Origin: a bacterium
GTDB lineage: Bacteria > Bdellovibrionota > Bdellovibrionia > Bdellovibrionales > UBA1609
Reading direction: 5' to 3'
NCBI GenBank assembly: GCA_021784635.1
Contig: JAJYHS010000118.1
Location: 1-6,230 of the forward strand
Length of the DNA: 6,230 nucleotides
Below, in pieces: positions 1 through 5,676 of this stretch (the first letter of the stretch is position 1; each line of letters starts with the position of its first letter). Made by a program: the position numbers and the translations under genes. Under the pieces are notes generated by a model. It was not told the DNA's origin. It searched no databases and was given only the letters and a program-made list of their open reading frames with translations.

Positions 1-106
1 GCGGGCGGGTGAGGTGAGTCGCGGGGCTCAAGCCTTATGTTGCGCCGCCGTTTTCACCCTCGCCGACCTCATCTTTGGCCAAATGGACCGGCCCGGCTGG
101 TGACGA
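1..106. repeat. Left copy of 106-bp direct repeat (IS91-like element end)
   Basis: This stretch is identical, base for base, to 5665-5770 and in the same orientation. Identity stops at 107 (a here, c at 5771) and may extend left beyond the window. It is GC-rich (70 of 106 bases), unlike the AT-richer genes next to it. The other copy lies just downstream of an IS91-type transposase gene, so this is most likely a terminal fragment of a related element. Here, however, no transposase follows on the inner side. I see no open reading frame that belongs to the repeat itself. Confidence 0.85.
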
Positions 107-367
107 AATTCTATAAGATTATTACAATAGTCGTGAATCACATTGAGACTTTTTGTTTTAAATTGAGAAAAAATAGCTTTTCAAAAGATTTTCTGTTCTA
201 CAGTTTTTAGCAGAACAGTTTGCTTGTCAGAGGGCTATGAAGTTTTAAGTTAACAACTCAGAGATTTCGATGTGAAGAGACAGGACAAAAGATTCACTGT
301 CTTCACTGATGTGTGTTTTCGTTCGTGGAGTATAAATTTGGTTGGTCGCTATCCGCCGATTTGGGTT
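107..367. other. Non-coding stretch with weak hairpins, no gene seen
   Basis: This AT-rich stretch lies between the left repeat and the end of the DUF190 gene. No frame gives a convincing product. Three possible hairpins are visible. Arms at 272-283 and 297-306 pair 6+4 bases around a two-base bulge. CTGTTCT at 193-199 pairs with AGAACAG at 212-218. A weak GAAAA/TTTTC hairpin lies near 166-182, with a T run on the minus strand. Any of these could help end the minus-strand transcript, but none is a textbook terminator. Confidence 0.5.
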
Positions 368-1078
368 CTATTTTGAACTATGGTGGCGGACGTCAACGTT
401 TTCTTGAGTCACGAGGGCGCCTTTGAGAAGCGGCTCAATTTGTGAAAGAAATTGATCAATCCTTTCTTGTGAATCGACAATTTCGACGATGATCGGTAAG
501 TCGGATGAAAGCTTAAAAAGATGTGGTTCGTGCATAATGCTGCTGGCTCCAAAGCCTGCAATTCCTCGCGAGACAGTTGCGCCAGCGAGTCCTTTTTTTC
601 GCGCTTGCTCGAGTATTTCAGCGTAAGCATTTTGATGACCGACGATATCCGATTCTCCCAAAAAGATTCTAAGTAACGTCTTTGTTCCGTTTAACTGTGA
701 GTTGGACATTTGCGCCTCCATCATATTTGATTGCTGGTCAATAGTTTCTGAAGAATAGTGTCGGACAGTGATATCTTTTAAAAATGTGACAATGTTTTTT
801 AAAATACTTTCGTTTCTATCGAGAAATTCGCGAAGTTTTTCTTTTGAATCGACAATTTCCAGTATCATCGTCCACTCGCCAGCACCATCAAACTGCCATT
901 GATTGTGAGAGCCGTGATGAGGACCAAAGCCTGCGAAGCCCCGTAAAACAGTGCAGCCGGAAAGCCTCATGGATCGAGCAGCCTCAAGAAGTCGTCGCCA
1001 AGTATATTCACCTTCTATGCGAAGGTGTTCATCGATGTAAATTTTAAGAATCTGCTGTTTTCCTAGAAGGTTTTTCAT
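368..1078 (-). CDS. Tandem DUF190 protein (PII-like fold), partner of CrcB
   Basis: This 236-residue protein is built from two DUF190 domains in tandem, roughly residues 8-111 and 133-236. Each opens with a beta-strand block (LKIYIDEHLR; LLRIFLGESD). Each then carries the family core: LLEAARSMRLSGCTVLRGFAGFG in the first and an equivalent ending VSRGIAGFG in the second, followed by an EIVDS strand and an ending of the type VRHxSS. DUF190 proteins are usually about 110 residues with one domain, so this looks like a duplication and fusion. The family has a PII-like fold and is often found beside crcB; its exact function is not established, and a cytosolic role in modulating or sensing for the channel is inference. 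The start ATG overlaps the crcB stop as ATGA, with GAGG five bases upstream, which suggests translational coupling to the riboswitch-controlled crcB gene. Confidence 0.9.
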   Translation of the reverse strand: MKNLLGKQQILKIYIDEHLRIEGEYTWRRLLEAARSMRLSGCTVLRGFAGFGPHHGSHNQWQFDGAGEWTMILEIVDSKEKLREFLDRNESILKNIVTFLKDITVRHYSSETIDQQSNMMEAQMSNSQLNGTKTLLRIFLGESDIVGHQNAYAEILEQARKKGLAGATVSRGIAGFGASSIMHEPHLFKLSSDLPIIVEIVDSQERIDQFLSQIEPLLKGALVTQENVDVRHHSSK

Positions 1079-1458
1079 AACGGCCTCACTGTGATTCGCG
1101 CAAGAAACAGACCAGCGGTAGCGGCGATAAAACCGACTATTGGGCTGCCAAAGAAATATAACCCGCCTAGCAAATATTCAGACTGTTCCGCCAGTCGCAC
1201 GCTATCTAATGCAAAAGAAGAAAAAGTGGTAAATCCGCCCAGAAATCCTACGAGAAGGCCGACGCGCAAACTCTCAGACATCATGCCCTTTTCAACGCCT
1301 ATCGCGTAAATAAATCCAATTAAAAATGACCCTACGACATTTATAATAAATGTACCAAGCGGAAAAGGTGTGGGCAGTATGCGAGCCACGAAAAGACCGA
1401 CATAATATCGACTGAAAACGCCGCATAGACCGAGCACTGCAATAAAGAGAAGCTTCAT
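1075..1458 (-). CDS. crcB: CrcB/Fluc fluoride ion channel
   Basis: This 127-residue inner-membrane protein has the four hydrophobic helices and length typical of Fluc channels, which work as dual-topology dimers and let fluoride leave the cytoplasm. Family signatures are visible: FSRYYVG at 15-21; the helix-2 motif GTFIINVVGSFLIG at 35-48 with the pore asparagine N40; and GGFTTFSSF at 74-82 with the TM3 break and the paired phenylalanines F79 and F82 that line the fluoride path. It appears complete and intact. The start ATG has AGGAGT five bases upstream, and that Shine-Dalgarno is the regulated element of the fluoride riboswitch in front of the gene. A single full-length crcB gene implies a homodimeric channel. 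The downstream DUF190 gene overlaps by four bases. Confidence 0.96.
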   Translation of the reverse strand: MKLLFIAVLGLCGVFSRYYVGLFVARILPTPFPLGTFIINVVGSFLIGFIYAIGVEKGMMSESLRVGLLVGFLGGFTTFSSFALDSVRLAEQSEYLLGGLYFFGSPIVGFIAATAGLFLARITVRPL

Positions 1459-1529
1459 GAGACACTCCTACAATAGGTTTGCAGGAGTTATCAGCCATCG
1501 CGGCGGTTTGATAGGTGAACTCCATCACC
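1459..1529 (-). promoter_or_regulatory. Fluoride riboswitch A with SD sequestrator, controls crcB
   Basis: The minus strand reads GGTGATGGAGTTCACC (1529-1514), a linker AAACCGCC, a short GCC/GGC stem, and CTGATAACTCC ending at 1484. This is the fluoride (crcB-motif) aptamer. P1 is GGTGA/TCACC, and its loop GGAGT pairs with the 3' ACTCC to form the pseudoknot. The same 3' arm, ACTCCT (1488-1483), is complementary to AGGAGT (1469-1464), the Shine-Dalgarno five bases before the crcB ATG. The two pairings exclude each other: fluoride should hold ACTCC in the pseudoknot and free the ribosome site. One base departs from copies B and C: the block reads TGATAAC instead of TGATGAC. Confidence 0.93.
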
Positions 1530-1538
1530 TTTCGATAA

Positions 1539-1544
1539 ATTCTA
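1539..1544 (-). promoter_or_regulatory. Candidate -10 box for the crcB unit
   Basis: The minus strand shows TAGAAT (5 of 6 matches to TATAAT). A start about 7 bases later would place the RNA 5' end right at the riboswitch aptamer. The matching -35 position (TAGATT at 1567-1562) is poor; a better hexamer, TTGACC (1561-1556), is too close to this -10. The call rests mainly on the spacing to the aptamer. Confidence 0.35.
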
Positions 1545-1625
1545 GGTGAATTTATGGTCAAAATCTATTGTTATTTCGATTGGCCGATGCAAGGCACTTC
1601 GCCACTTGATCGAGATTTAGGTCGT

Positions 1626-1644
1626 GAAAAAATGCGGGCATTTC
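1626..1644 (-). terminator. Possible weak terminator after the ATPase gene
   Basis: Just after the ATPase stop codon, the minus strand reads GAAATGCCCGCATTTTTTC. It can fold as a 5-6 bp AT-rich stem (AAATG/CATTT) with a CCCG loop, followed by a run of Ts. The stem is weak, so it may stop only part of the transcripts and let some continue into the crcB unit. Confidence 0.35.
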
Positions 1645-1649
1645 GGTGG

Positions 1650-2279
1650 TCATGCCAGTCCTCTTGTAATGCGAACCGTTTCGACAATCCCAAGGGGGTA
1701 TCCATTACAACTTTCAACAAGGGCATGCTTTACCCCTTGAGCTACGGTACGATCGGATCGTGCGATCAGTTCGTCGAATAATGCATAACTGTCGGTGTCG
1801 TTTAATTTTCCGAGTTTTATAATTTCGTGGTTGGTATCTATAGTTCGAACCTTGAGGCGTAAATTGTCTTTTGTCGTTTCTATAATAAGGATGAACTGAC
1901 AATTTCCGTATTTGTTCAGGCGTTTAAAAAACGCGACCTTTTGTGGAGTTACCTTCCAAATATCATCGACAATAATAAGAGGGCGTTTCTCTTGAGTCGC
2001 GAGATGAAACGAATGAATTTGTTTGCCAAGTTTTGAGTTATTTCGCCGATAAAGAGGAATAATTTCGCGATTGAGGCCTTCAACTATTTTAGATCCATCG
2101 TGTTCGAAAGAACAATAAAGTGGAAGGAAGCCGTCAATAGAAGTGGCGACTTTGGCCGCAAAAGTAGTTTTGCCAATACCAAACGGGCCTTCTATAACAA
2201 GGCTCTTGCCTTTGCGAATCAGTGCGACCGCGGTTTTTATTTCAATTTCGCGACCAACAAATACGGCTGGCGTTTTCAA
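1650..2279 (-). CDS. Small STAND/NB-ARC-like P-loop ATPase
   Basis: This 209-residue cytosolic protein is a bare nucleotide-binding domain. It begins with FVGRE (7-11), typical of the N-terminus of STAND and AAA16-type ATPases. Then come Walker A GPFGIGKTT (31-39), Walker B PLIIVDDIW (100-108), a sensor-like strand FILIIETT (129-136), LGKLNDTDSYALF (156-168), and the winged-helix-side motif NGYPLG (192-197). These follow the order and spacing of NB-ARC domains. STAND proteins normally add an effector and a repeat sensor domain; none is present, so it is either a minimal switch or works with a partner. The start is TTG, chosen because AGGAG lies six bases upstream inside the riboswitch and no ATG fits. 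It sits between two other fluoride-riboswitch units. Its biological role is unknown. Confidence 0.82.
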   Translation of the reverse strand: MKTPAVFVGREIEIKTAVALIRKGKSLVIEGPFGIGKTTFAAKVATSIDGFLPLYCSFEHDGSKIVEGLNREIIPLYRRNNSKLGKQIHSFHLATQEKRPLIIVDDIWKVTPQKVAFFKRLNKYGNCQFILIIETTKDNLRLKVRTIDTNHEIIKLGKLNDTDSYALFDELIARSDRTVAQGVKHALVESCNGYPLGIVETVRITRGLA

Positions 2280-2358
2280 GGCAAGCTCCTATAAACAAAC
2301 GCTTTATAGGAGTCATCATTACCCATAGGGGGTACAATTTGAGGCGAACTCCATCGCC
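2280..2358 (-). promoter_or_regulatory. Fluoride riboswitch B with SD sequestrator, controls the ATPase
   Basis: The minus strand reads GGCGATGGAGTTCGCC (2358-2343), a TACCC/GGGTA stem, and ATGATGACTCC ending at 2309. P1 is GGCGA/TCGCC, and the loop GGAGT matches the 3' ACTCC as the pseudoknot. The linker (TCAAATTG) departs from the AACCGC form seen in copies A and C. The switch is the strongest of the three: CTCCTATAAA (2312-2303) and TTTATAGGAG (2295-2286) are perfect 10-base complements across a 7-base loop. The second arm contains the Shine-Dalgarno for the TTG start. A possible -10, TAAATT (2372-2367), lies 8 bases before the aptamer, with no good -35. Confidence 0.9.
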
Positions 2359-2397
2359 AGAAAGAGAATTTACCTAAACAATTTTAACAAGTCATCG

Positions 2398-4014
2398 CTA
2401 CCGCGCGTCGAGAACGTTGATTGCTTCAATCAATCGGGCAGTGGCTGAAGCAGAAGTGTTTAATAGTCCATCTACCATTTTAAGTTGGTCTTTAACAAAT
2501 TTCTCGGCTTCAGCTTGCATCGAAAATATTGCGCGATTAATGGTCTCTGTCCATTGTGAAGCTAGCCTTGATAAATTTTTTTCGATTTCAGGGCGCAGTG
2601 AATTTATAAAATGACGTTCGATGAGTGGTCGAAAAATAAACACCGGTATCATGAACGATAGAATATCGATGTGCGAGTCAAAAAGTCGACTGAACGAAAC
2701 ATCCGGGCTTGCGGGGACTTTGATGTCGGCAATAAATTCTATCGATTTTAAGTCAATATTCAGGGCGGCTTTAACCGAACTTGCAAGGCGTAACTGAAAA
2801 CCCTGAACCGCGCGGCTGATGGAGGACTGAAAATCCTTAAGAGGCTTTATAAATGTTCCGCTTTGATCAATTGAAAGCGCTGACATTTCACGATGAAATG
2901 ATTCTTCGAGCCAAGTTTCAAATTGACGTGAGAGCGCCCACAGGCTGCCACGCCATTCTTTAAGGTGAGCTTTTAGGTCGGCATTTAGAGTTGACTCAAG
3001 GTCTTCTTTGGAGGCCAATAGTTTTGTGAAAATAAACGGCCTCGTGCGACCGCTATGCTCGCGGGCGAGCATTTGAAACTCATCGCGAATGGCGTAGAAA
3101 TTGTTTTTTTCTCCTATAATTTGCGTCCGTAAACGCGCGCGAGTGTCATCAGAAGATTGTGACGCATTAAGCGCGAGCTTAAGTAGACCGAGGCATTCAT
3201 CGCGTAAAGAATTTAACTTAAACTCTTTTATGTTTTCGGCCTCAGAGTCTTTTCTTCTGACGAGCGGCTTTAAGACTTCTGAAATGAAGTTTTGTTGCAA
3301 TGACGACTGACCTTCAAGTGTTGAAAATGGCCAGACTTCAAACTCGTTATTTAACTCTTTGCGAAGTTGCAGTTTGGTATAGTCGATGATTTGAGAAAGT
3401 TGCGCGGCGGAAACGAGATCGGCTTTCGTAAGCAAAACAGCTATACGAGGAGTCAGCCGCTGTAGTTCTCGAATCAGTGCAACATCATGTTCTGAAAGTG
3501 GGGGGTCAACACTTACCGCGACAAGAGCAACTCCGACTCGAGGGAGCCAATTGAGCGTTGTGTTTGTGTTATGCCGAAAGACACTGCCCAGGCCGGGCGT
3601 ATCGATAAATTCTAATCCTTCGCAATATTTGAGAGACGAAAGCTCTATATCGACCTCTACCACCTTTTTTTTATTCTCAGGATTTTCTTTTTCGGAAACA
3701 TAGGTGGAGATTTCGTTAATTGGAACCGTTCTTGACGATTCATTAAAGAAGTGGATGACCGCTTTATCTTCGGGGCCGAACCGAAGTTTTGTGATGATGG
3801 CGGTGACGGGGACGACTCCAACAGGTAAAATTTGTTGCTTAACAAGAGTATTAATAAAAGAACTTTTGCCGGCTTTAAATCGACCGAAGACCGCGACGGG
3901 AACGTATTGAGAATTATTCAAAAAATCCGCCGTTGCTTCAAGATTTGGGCGAAGCGCGTTTAAGCCAAACTCATTTATGGATTTTCGTACAGACCGAAGA
4001 AGATCAGTGTTCAT
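2398..4014 (-). CDS. Bacterial dynamin-like GTPase
   Basis: This 538-residue protein has an N-terminal dynamin-type GTPase domain (about 35-260). G1 is GRFKAGKSS at 44-52, the G2 threonine is T71 in PVTAIIT, G3 is DTPG at 138-141, and G4 is TKAD at 196-199. The rest is a long helical region typical of the stalk of bacterial dynamin-like proteins. A short hydrophobic patch around 450-464 (ILSFMIPVFIFRPL) could be a membrane-binding paddle or tip. Family members bind and remodel membranes using GTP hydrolysis. Length and motifs look complete. The start ATG has AGGGG nine bases upstream, inside a fluoride riboswitch. It is the first of three riboswitch units on this strand. A role in fluoride stress follows from its control region; the target membrane and mechanism are unknown. 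There is no signal peptide, so it should be cytosolic or peripheral to the inner membrane. Confidence 0.9.
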   Translation of the reverse strand: MNTDLLRSVRKSINEFGLNALRPNLEATADFLNNSQYVPVAVFGRFKAGKSSFINTLVKQQILPVGVVPVTAIITKLRFGPEDKAVIHFFNESSRTVPINEISTYVSEKENPENKKKVVEVDIELSSLKYCEGLEFIDTPGLGSVFRHNTNTTLNWLPRVGVALVAVSVDPPLSEHDVALIRELQRLTPRIAVLLTKADLVSAAQLSQIIDYTKLQLRKELNNEFEVWPFSTLEGQSSLQQNFISEVLKPLVRRKDSEAENIKEFKLNSLRDECLGLLKLALNASQSSDDTRARLRTQIIGEKNNFYAIRDEFQMLAREHSGRTRPFIFTKLLASKEDLESTLNADLKAHLKEWRGSLWALSRQFETWLEESFHREMSALSIDQSGTFIKPLKDFQSSISRAVQGFQLRLASSVKAALNIDLKSIEFIADIKVPASPDVSFSRLFDSHIDILSFMIPVFIFRPLIERHFINSLRPEIEKNLSRLASQWTETINRAIFSMQAEAEKFVKDQLKMVDGLLNTSASATARLIEAINVLDAR

Positions 4015-4093
4015 CGATTAAAACCCCTATTTATATAGGAGTCATCAGCGACCCTATAAAGGGGTAGCGGTTGAGTTGGTGAACTCCATCACC
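4015..4093 (-). promoter_or_regulatory. Fluoride riboswitch C with SD sequestrator, controls the dynamin-like GTPase
   Basis: The minus strand reads GGTGATGGAGTTCACC (4093-4078), CAACCGC, an ACCC/GGGT stem flanked by GC/GC, and CTGATGACTCC ending at 4038. This is the closest of the three to the fluoride aptamer consensus as I know it. P1 is GGTGA/TCACC, and GGAGT in its loop pairs with the 3' ACTCC. The competing pairing joins ACTCCTAT (4042-4035) to ATAGGGGT (4030-4023), 8 pairs with one G-U, across a 4-base loop, hiding the AGGGG ribosome site. Fluoride should therefore turn translation on. Confidence 0.93.
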
Positions 4094-4101
4094 ATTTAAG
4101 A

Positions 4102-4130
4102 ATCATAGTCGATGCGTTTGTCGACTTCAA
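4102..4130 (-). promoter_or_regulatory. Sigma70-type promoter of the GTPase unit
   Basis: The minus strand carries TTGAAG (4130-4125), exactly 17 bases, then TATGAT (4107-4102; 5 of 6 matches). A start about 7 bases later, near 4095, would begin the transcript two or three bases before the riboswitch aptamer. That fit of promoter and RNA 5' end makes this the best-supported promoter in the window. Confidence 0.7.
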
Positions 4131-4174
4131 GCGCAGTTAAATCATCAAAATAGTTACAAGGTGTGACGGTTGGG

Positions 4175-4204
4175 TTGTAAATTGAGCTGAACTGGACATA
4201 TTGT
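4175..4204 (+). promoter_or_regulatory. Possible promoter for the Cys-repeat protein gene
   Basis: TTGTAA (4175-4180) and TATTGT (4199-4204) are each 4 of 6 matches to the sigma70 boxes, 18 bases apart and about 25 bases before the start codon. It is weak on sequence alone. It is divergent from the GTPase promoter at 4102-4130. Confidence 0.3.
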
Positions 4205-4228
4205 TGTCGCGGAGAAAAGGGGTGGGGG

Positions 4229-4753
4229 ATGAAACTGGCGGTTTTCATATCATCTATAGTGATGCTCGGTGCGGTCAGTTTAGCTAACCCGGAGCAGGCG
4301 TTACAATCAGAAGATGTCATGCGAGCGGCCAATGCGACACAAGAAGATTTAATAAGTGAAATTCGATTACTAAAGGCCAAACTTGCGGGTCTGTCCGCGA
4401 ATCCCTCTTCCGCAAATAATCTGCAAAACAATTCTGCGCAGAATATTCCAACATGGTTGGATACCATTTTAAAGGCAAATCAAGTGCCGAGCTGTAATCC
4501 TTTGCCGCAACCGAGCACTTGCGTGAAGAATTGCTCGGTTAGATTTCAAAGCGGTTTTTGCGGTTCATACGGCCCCGATTATTGCGGGCCTGGCGCAAAT
4601 TGTGCTGCTCAATGCTCCGTTCGGTTTGCAGATGGGACGTGCGGGGCCTATATAGCAGATTACTGCGGTTCCTATGCGACTTGCACTCCAAATTGTACGG
4701 TCCGTTTTCAAGATGGAACTTGCGGCAATTACGGCCCGGATATCTGCGATTAA
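4229..4753 (+). CDS. Secreted protein with three 27-residue Cys repeats
   Basis: This 174-residue protein begins with a signal peptide: K2, a hydrophobic core, and likely cleavage after A19 (SLA/N). A short helical stretch with heptad-like leucines (about 37-55) and a low-complexity Asn/Ser linker follow. Three repeats start at C98, C125 and C152, exactly 27 residues apart. Each has the spacing C-x3-C-x8-C-x7-C and the core NCSVRF or a close form, then G-x-CG-x-Y. With C89 there are 13 cysteines, which suggests a disulfide-bonded domain in the periplasm or outside the cell. The ATG is preceded by AGGGG at 4218-4222, a good ribosome site. I do not recognise the family. It has no riboswitch and diverges from the fluoride genes. 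Confidence 0.8.
   Translation: MKLAVFISSIVMLGAVSLANPEQALQSEDVMRAANATQEDLISEIRLLKAKLAGLSANPSSANNLQNNSAQNIPTWLDTILKANQVPSCNPLPQPSTCVKNCSVRFQSGFCGSYGPDYCGPGANCAAQCSVRFADGTCGAYIADYCGSYATCTPNCTVRFQDGTCGNYGPDICD
4520..4750 (+). repeat. Three 81-bp coding repeats (27-residue Cys unit)
   Basis: The repeat units begin at 4520, 4601 and 4682. The protein spacing of the cysteines is identical in all three, while the codons differ at several positions. This points to an older duplication kept by selection on the protein rather than a recent DNA expansion. The third unit ends with the gene. Confidence 0.85.
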
Positions 4754-4839
4754 ATTTTGAAGGTTCGAACAGTACTTATTCTGACCAAAGTTGGATCAAA
4801 AATATTGACTGCTATTATTTACATTACATAATCGTAAAT

Positions 4840-5676
4840 ATGGTCCGAGCGGCGTATTTTGTTCTTGCTTCAATTTTGTCTATGTCTGTCTCGCAGGTGG
4901 CATTTGCATGGTGTGATAACTGTGGGGCAAATGGATGCTGTAGATGTCCAACGGGGCAAGCTCAGTGTCTAGGCGCATATTCATCGTGCGAAGAGGCGTG
5001 CGGGCTAGTTGCTCCTAGTAGTCCGGGCGGTGGTAATATCTGGTCGGGCGCGCAAGGAGCATTCATGCAGGGGTTTATGAATGGGCTGCGCAATTCCCAA
5101 GTGCAACGGCCTTTGACACCTTATCAAATTCAGCAGATGCAGCTTCGACAGCAGCAGGAACAACAAGAGGCGCTTGAAGAGCAAAAAGCCGAACAAGAGC
5201 GGCAGCAGAAAATTCAGGCGTATCTTCAAGCCAAGCAGCAGGCTAAGCAAGAGAAAGAGACAAAGCTCGATAATGAGGCTGAAAACGGATTGAATTTACT
5301 TGGTTCGAGTTCCGCCGCGACAGGTATGACAGATCAACAGTTGCTAGACCAAAATTCAAACAGCGCCACAACCAATAAAACCGAAGGTTATCAAAAAGGT
5401 TTTGAACACGCGATGAATTGCATTTCTCGGAGTGCTGGCAGCAGTTGTTCAAGCGGCACGGCTCAACAAACCATTGCATGTGTGCATGACTACAATGCCG
5501 GGTACAACGCGGGTTCGATGAAAGTTCAGGTTCTGTTAAGCGATGCCTACCAAACAGGTGAGGCTGTGGGTCGTACCGGTCAAGCTAACAACGGTGCCGC
5601 GGATTCTCGTGCGAAGGGTGGTTGTCGTACTGAATGGAGGATAAGACAAATAAAACGCTTTTTGGCGGGCGGGTGA
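4840..5676 (+). CDS. Secreted Cys-rich, Gln-rich coiled-coil protein, 3' end truncated
   Basis: I place the start at ATG 4840, giving 278 residues. The residues right after it form a signal peptide, with likely cleavage after A23 (AFA/W). No Shine-Dalgarno is visible. A TTGACT at 4805-4810 might drive a nearly leaderless RNA; TTGGAT/TATTAT at 4791-4818 is another weak option. The mature protein has a Cys cluster (C25, C28, C33, C34, C36, C43 and later C49/C53), a Gly-rich linker, a Gln/Glu-rich coiled coil (about 92-145), a low-complexity Ser/Asn linker, and a tail with repeated G-Y-x2-G spacing (GYQKGF, YNAGYNAG) and further cysteines. The final AGG residues and stop are encoded by the direct repeat at 5665, so the natural C-terminus has probably been lost. 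The family is not recognised; a periplasmic or surface location is inferred. Confidence 0.7.
   Translation: MVRAAYFVLASILSMSVSQVAFAWCDNCGANGCCRCPTGQAQCLGAYSSCEEACGLVAPSSPGGGNIWSGAQGAFMQGFMNGLRNSQVQRPLTPYQIQQMQLRQQQEQQEALEEQKAEQERQQKIQAYLQAKQQAKQEKETKLDNEAENGLNLLGSSSAATGMTDQQLLDQNSNSATTNKTEGYQKGFEHAMNCISRSAGSSCSSGTAQQTIACVHDYNAGYNAGSMKVQVLLSDAYQTGEAVGRTGQANNGAADSRAKGGCRTEWRIRQIKRFLAGG

Noticed and set aside
1292..1561. An 89-codon open frame on the minus strand in front of and overlapping crcB
   Set aside because: It runs through riboswitch A and the crcB start in a different frame, has no ribosome site of its own and resembles no protein.
1483..4093. The three similar intergenic sequences as a REP/MITE-like dispersed repeat
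   Set aside because: What is shared is the fluoride aptamer core and pseudoknot arms; stems and linkers differ with pairing kept, and all three sit in leaders in the same orientation.
4096..4467. 123-codon minus-strand frame opposite the Cys-repeat gene
   Set aside because: It covers the GTPase promoter and the antisense of a clear signal-peptide gene, and its protein has no recognisable features.
4558..4839. Longer version of the second secreted-protein gene starting at 4558
   Set aside because: The first part is a different-frame reading of the Cys-repeat gene; the signal peptide begins exactly at ATG 4840.
5005..5250. Leucine-rich minus-strand frame that could look like a membrane peptide
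   Set aside because: It is the antisense of Gln/Glu codons in the coiled coil; the Leu richness is a by-product of that.
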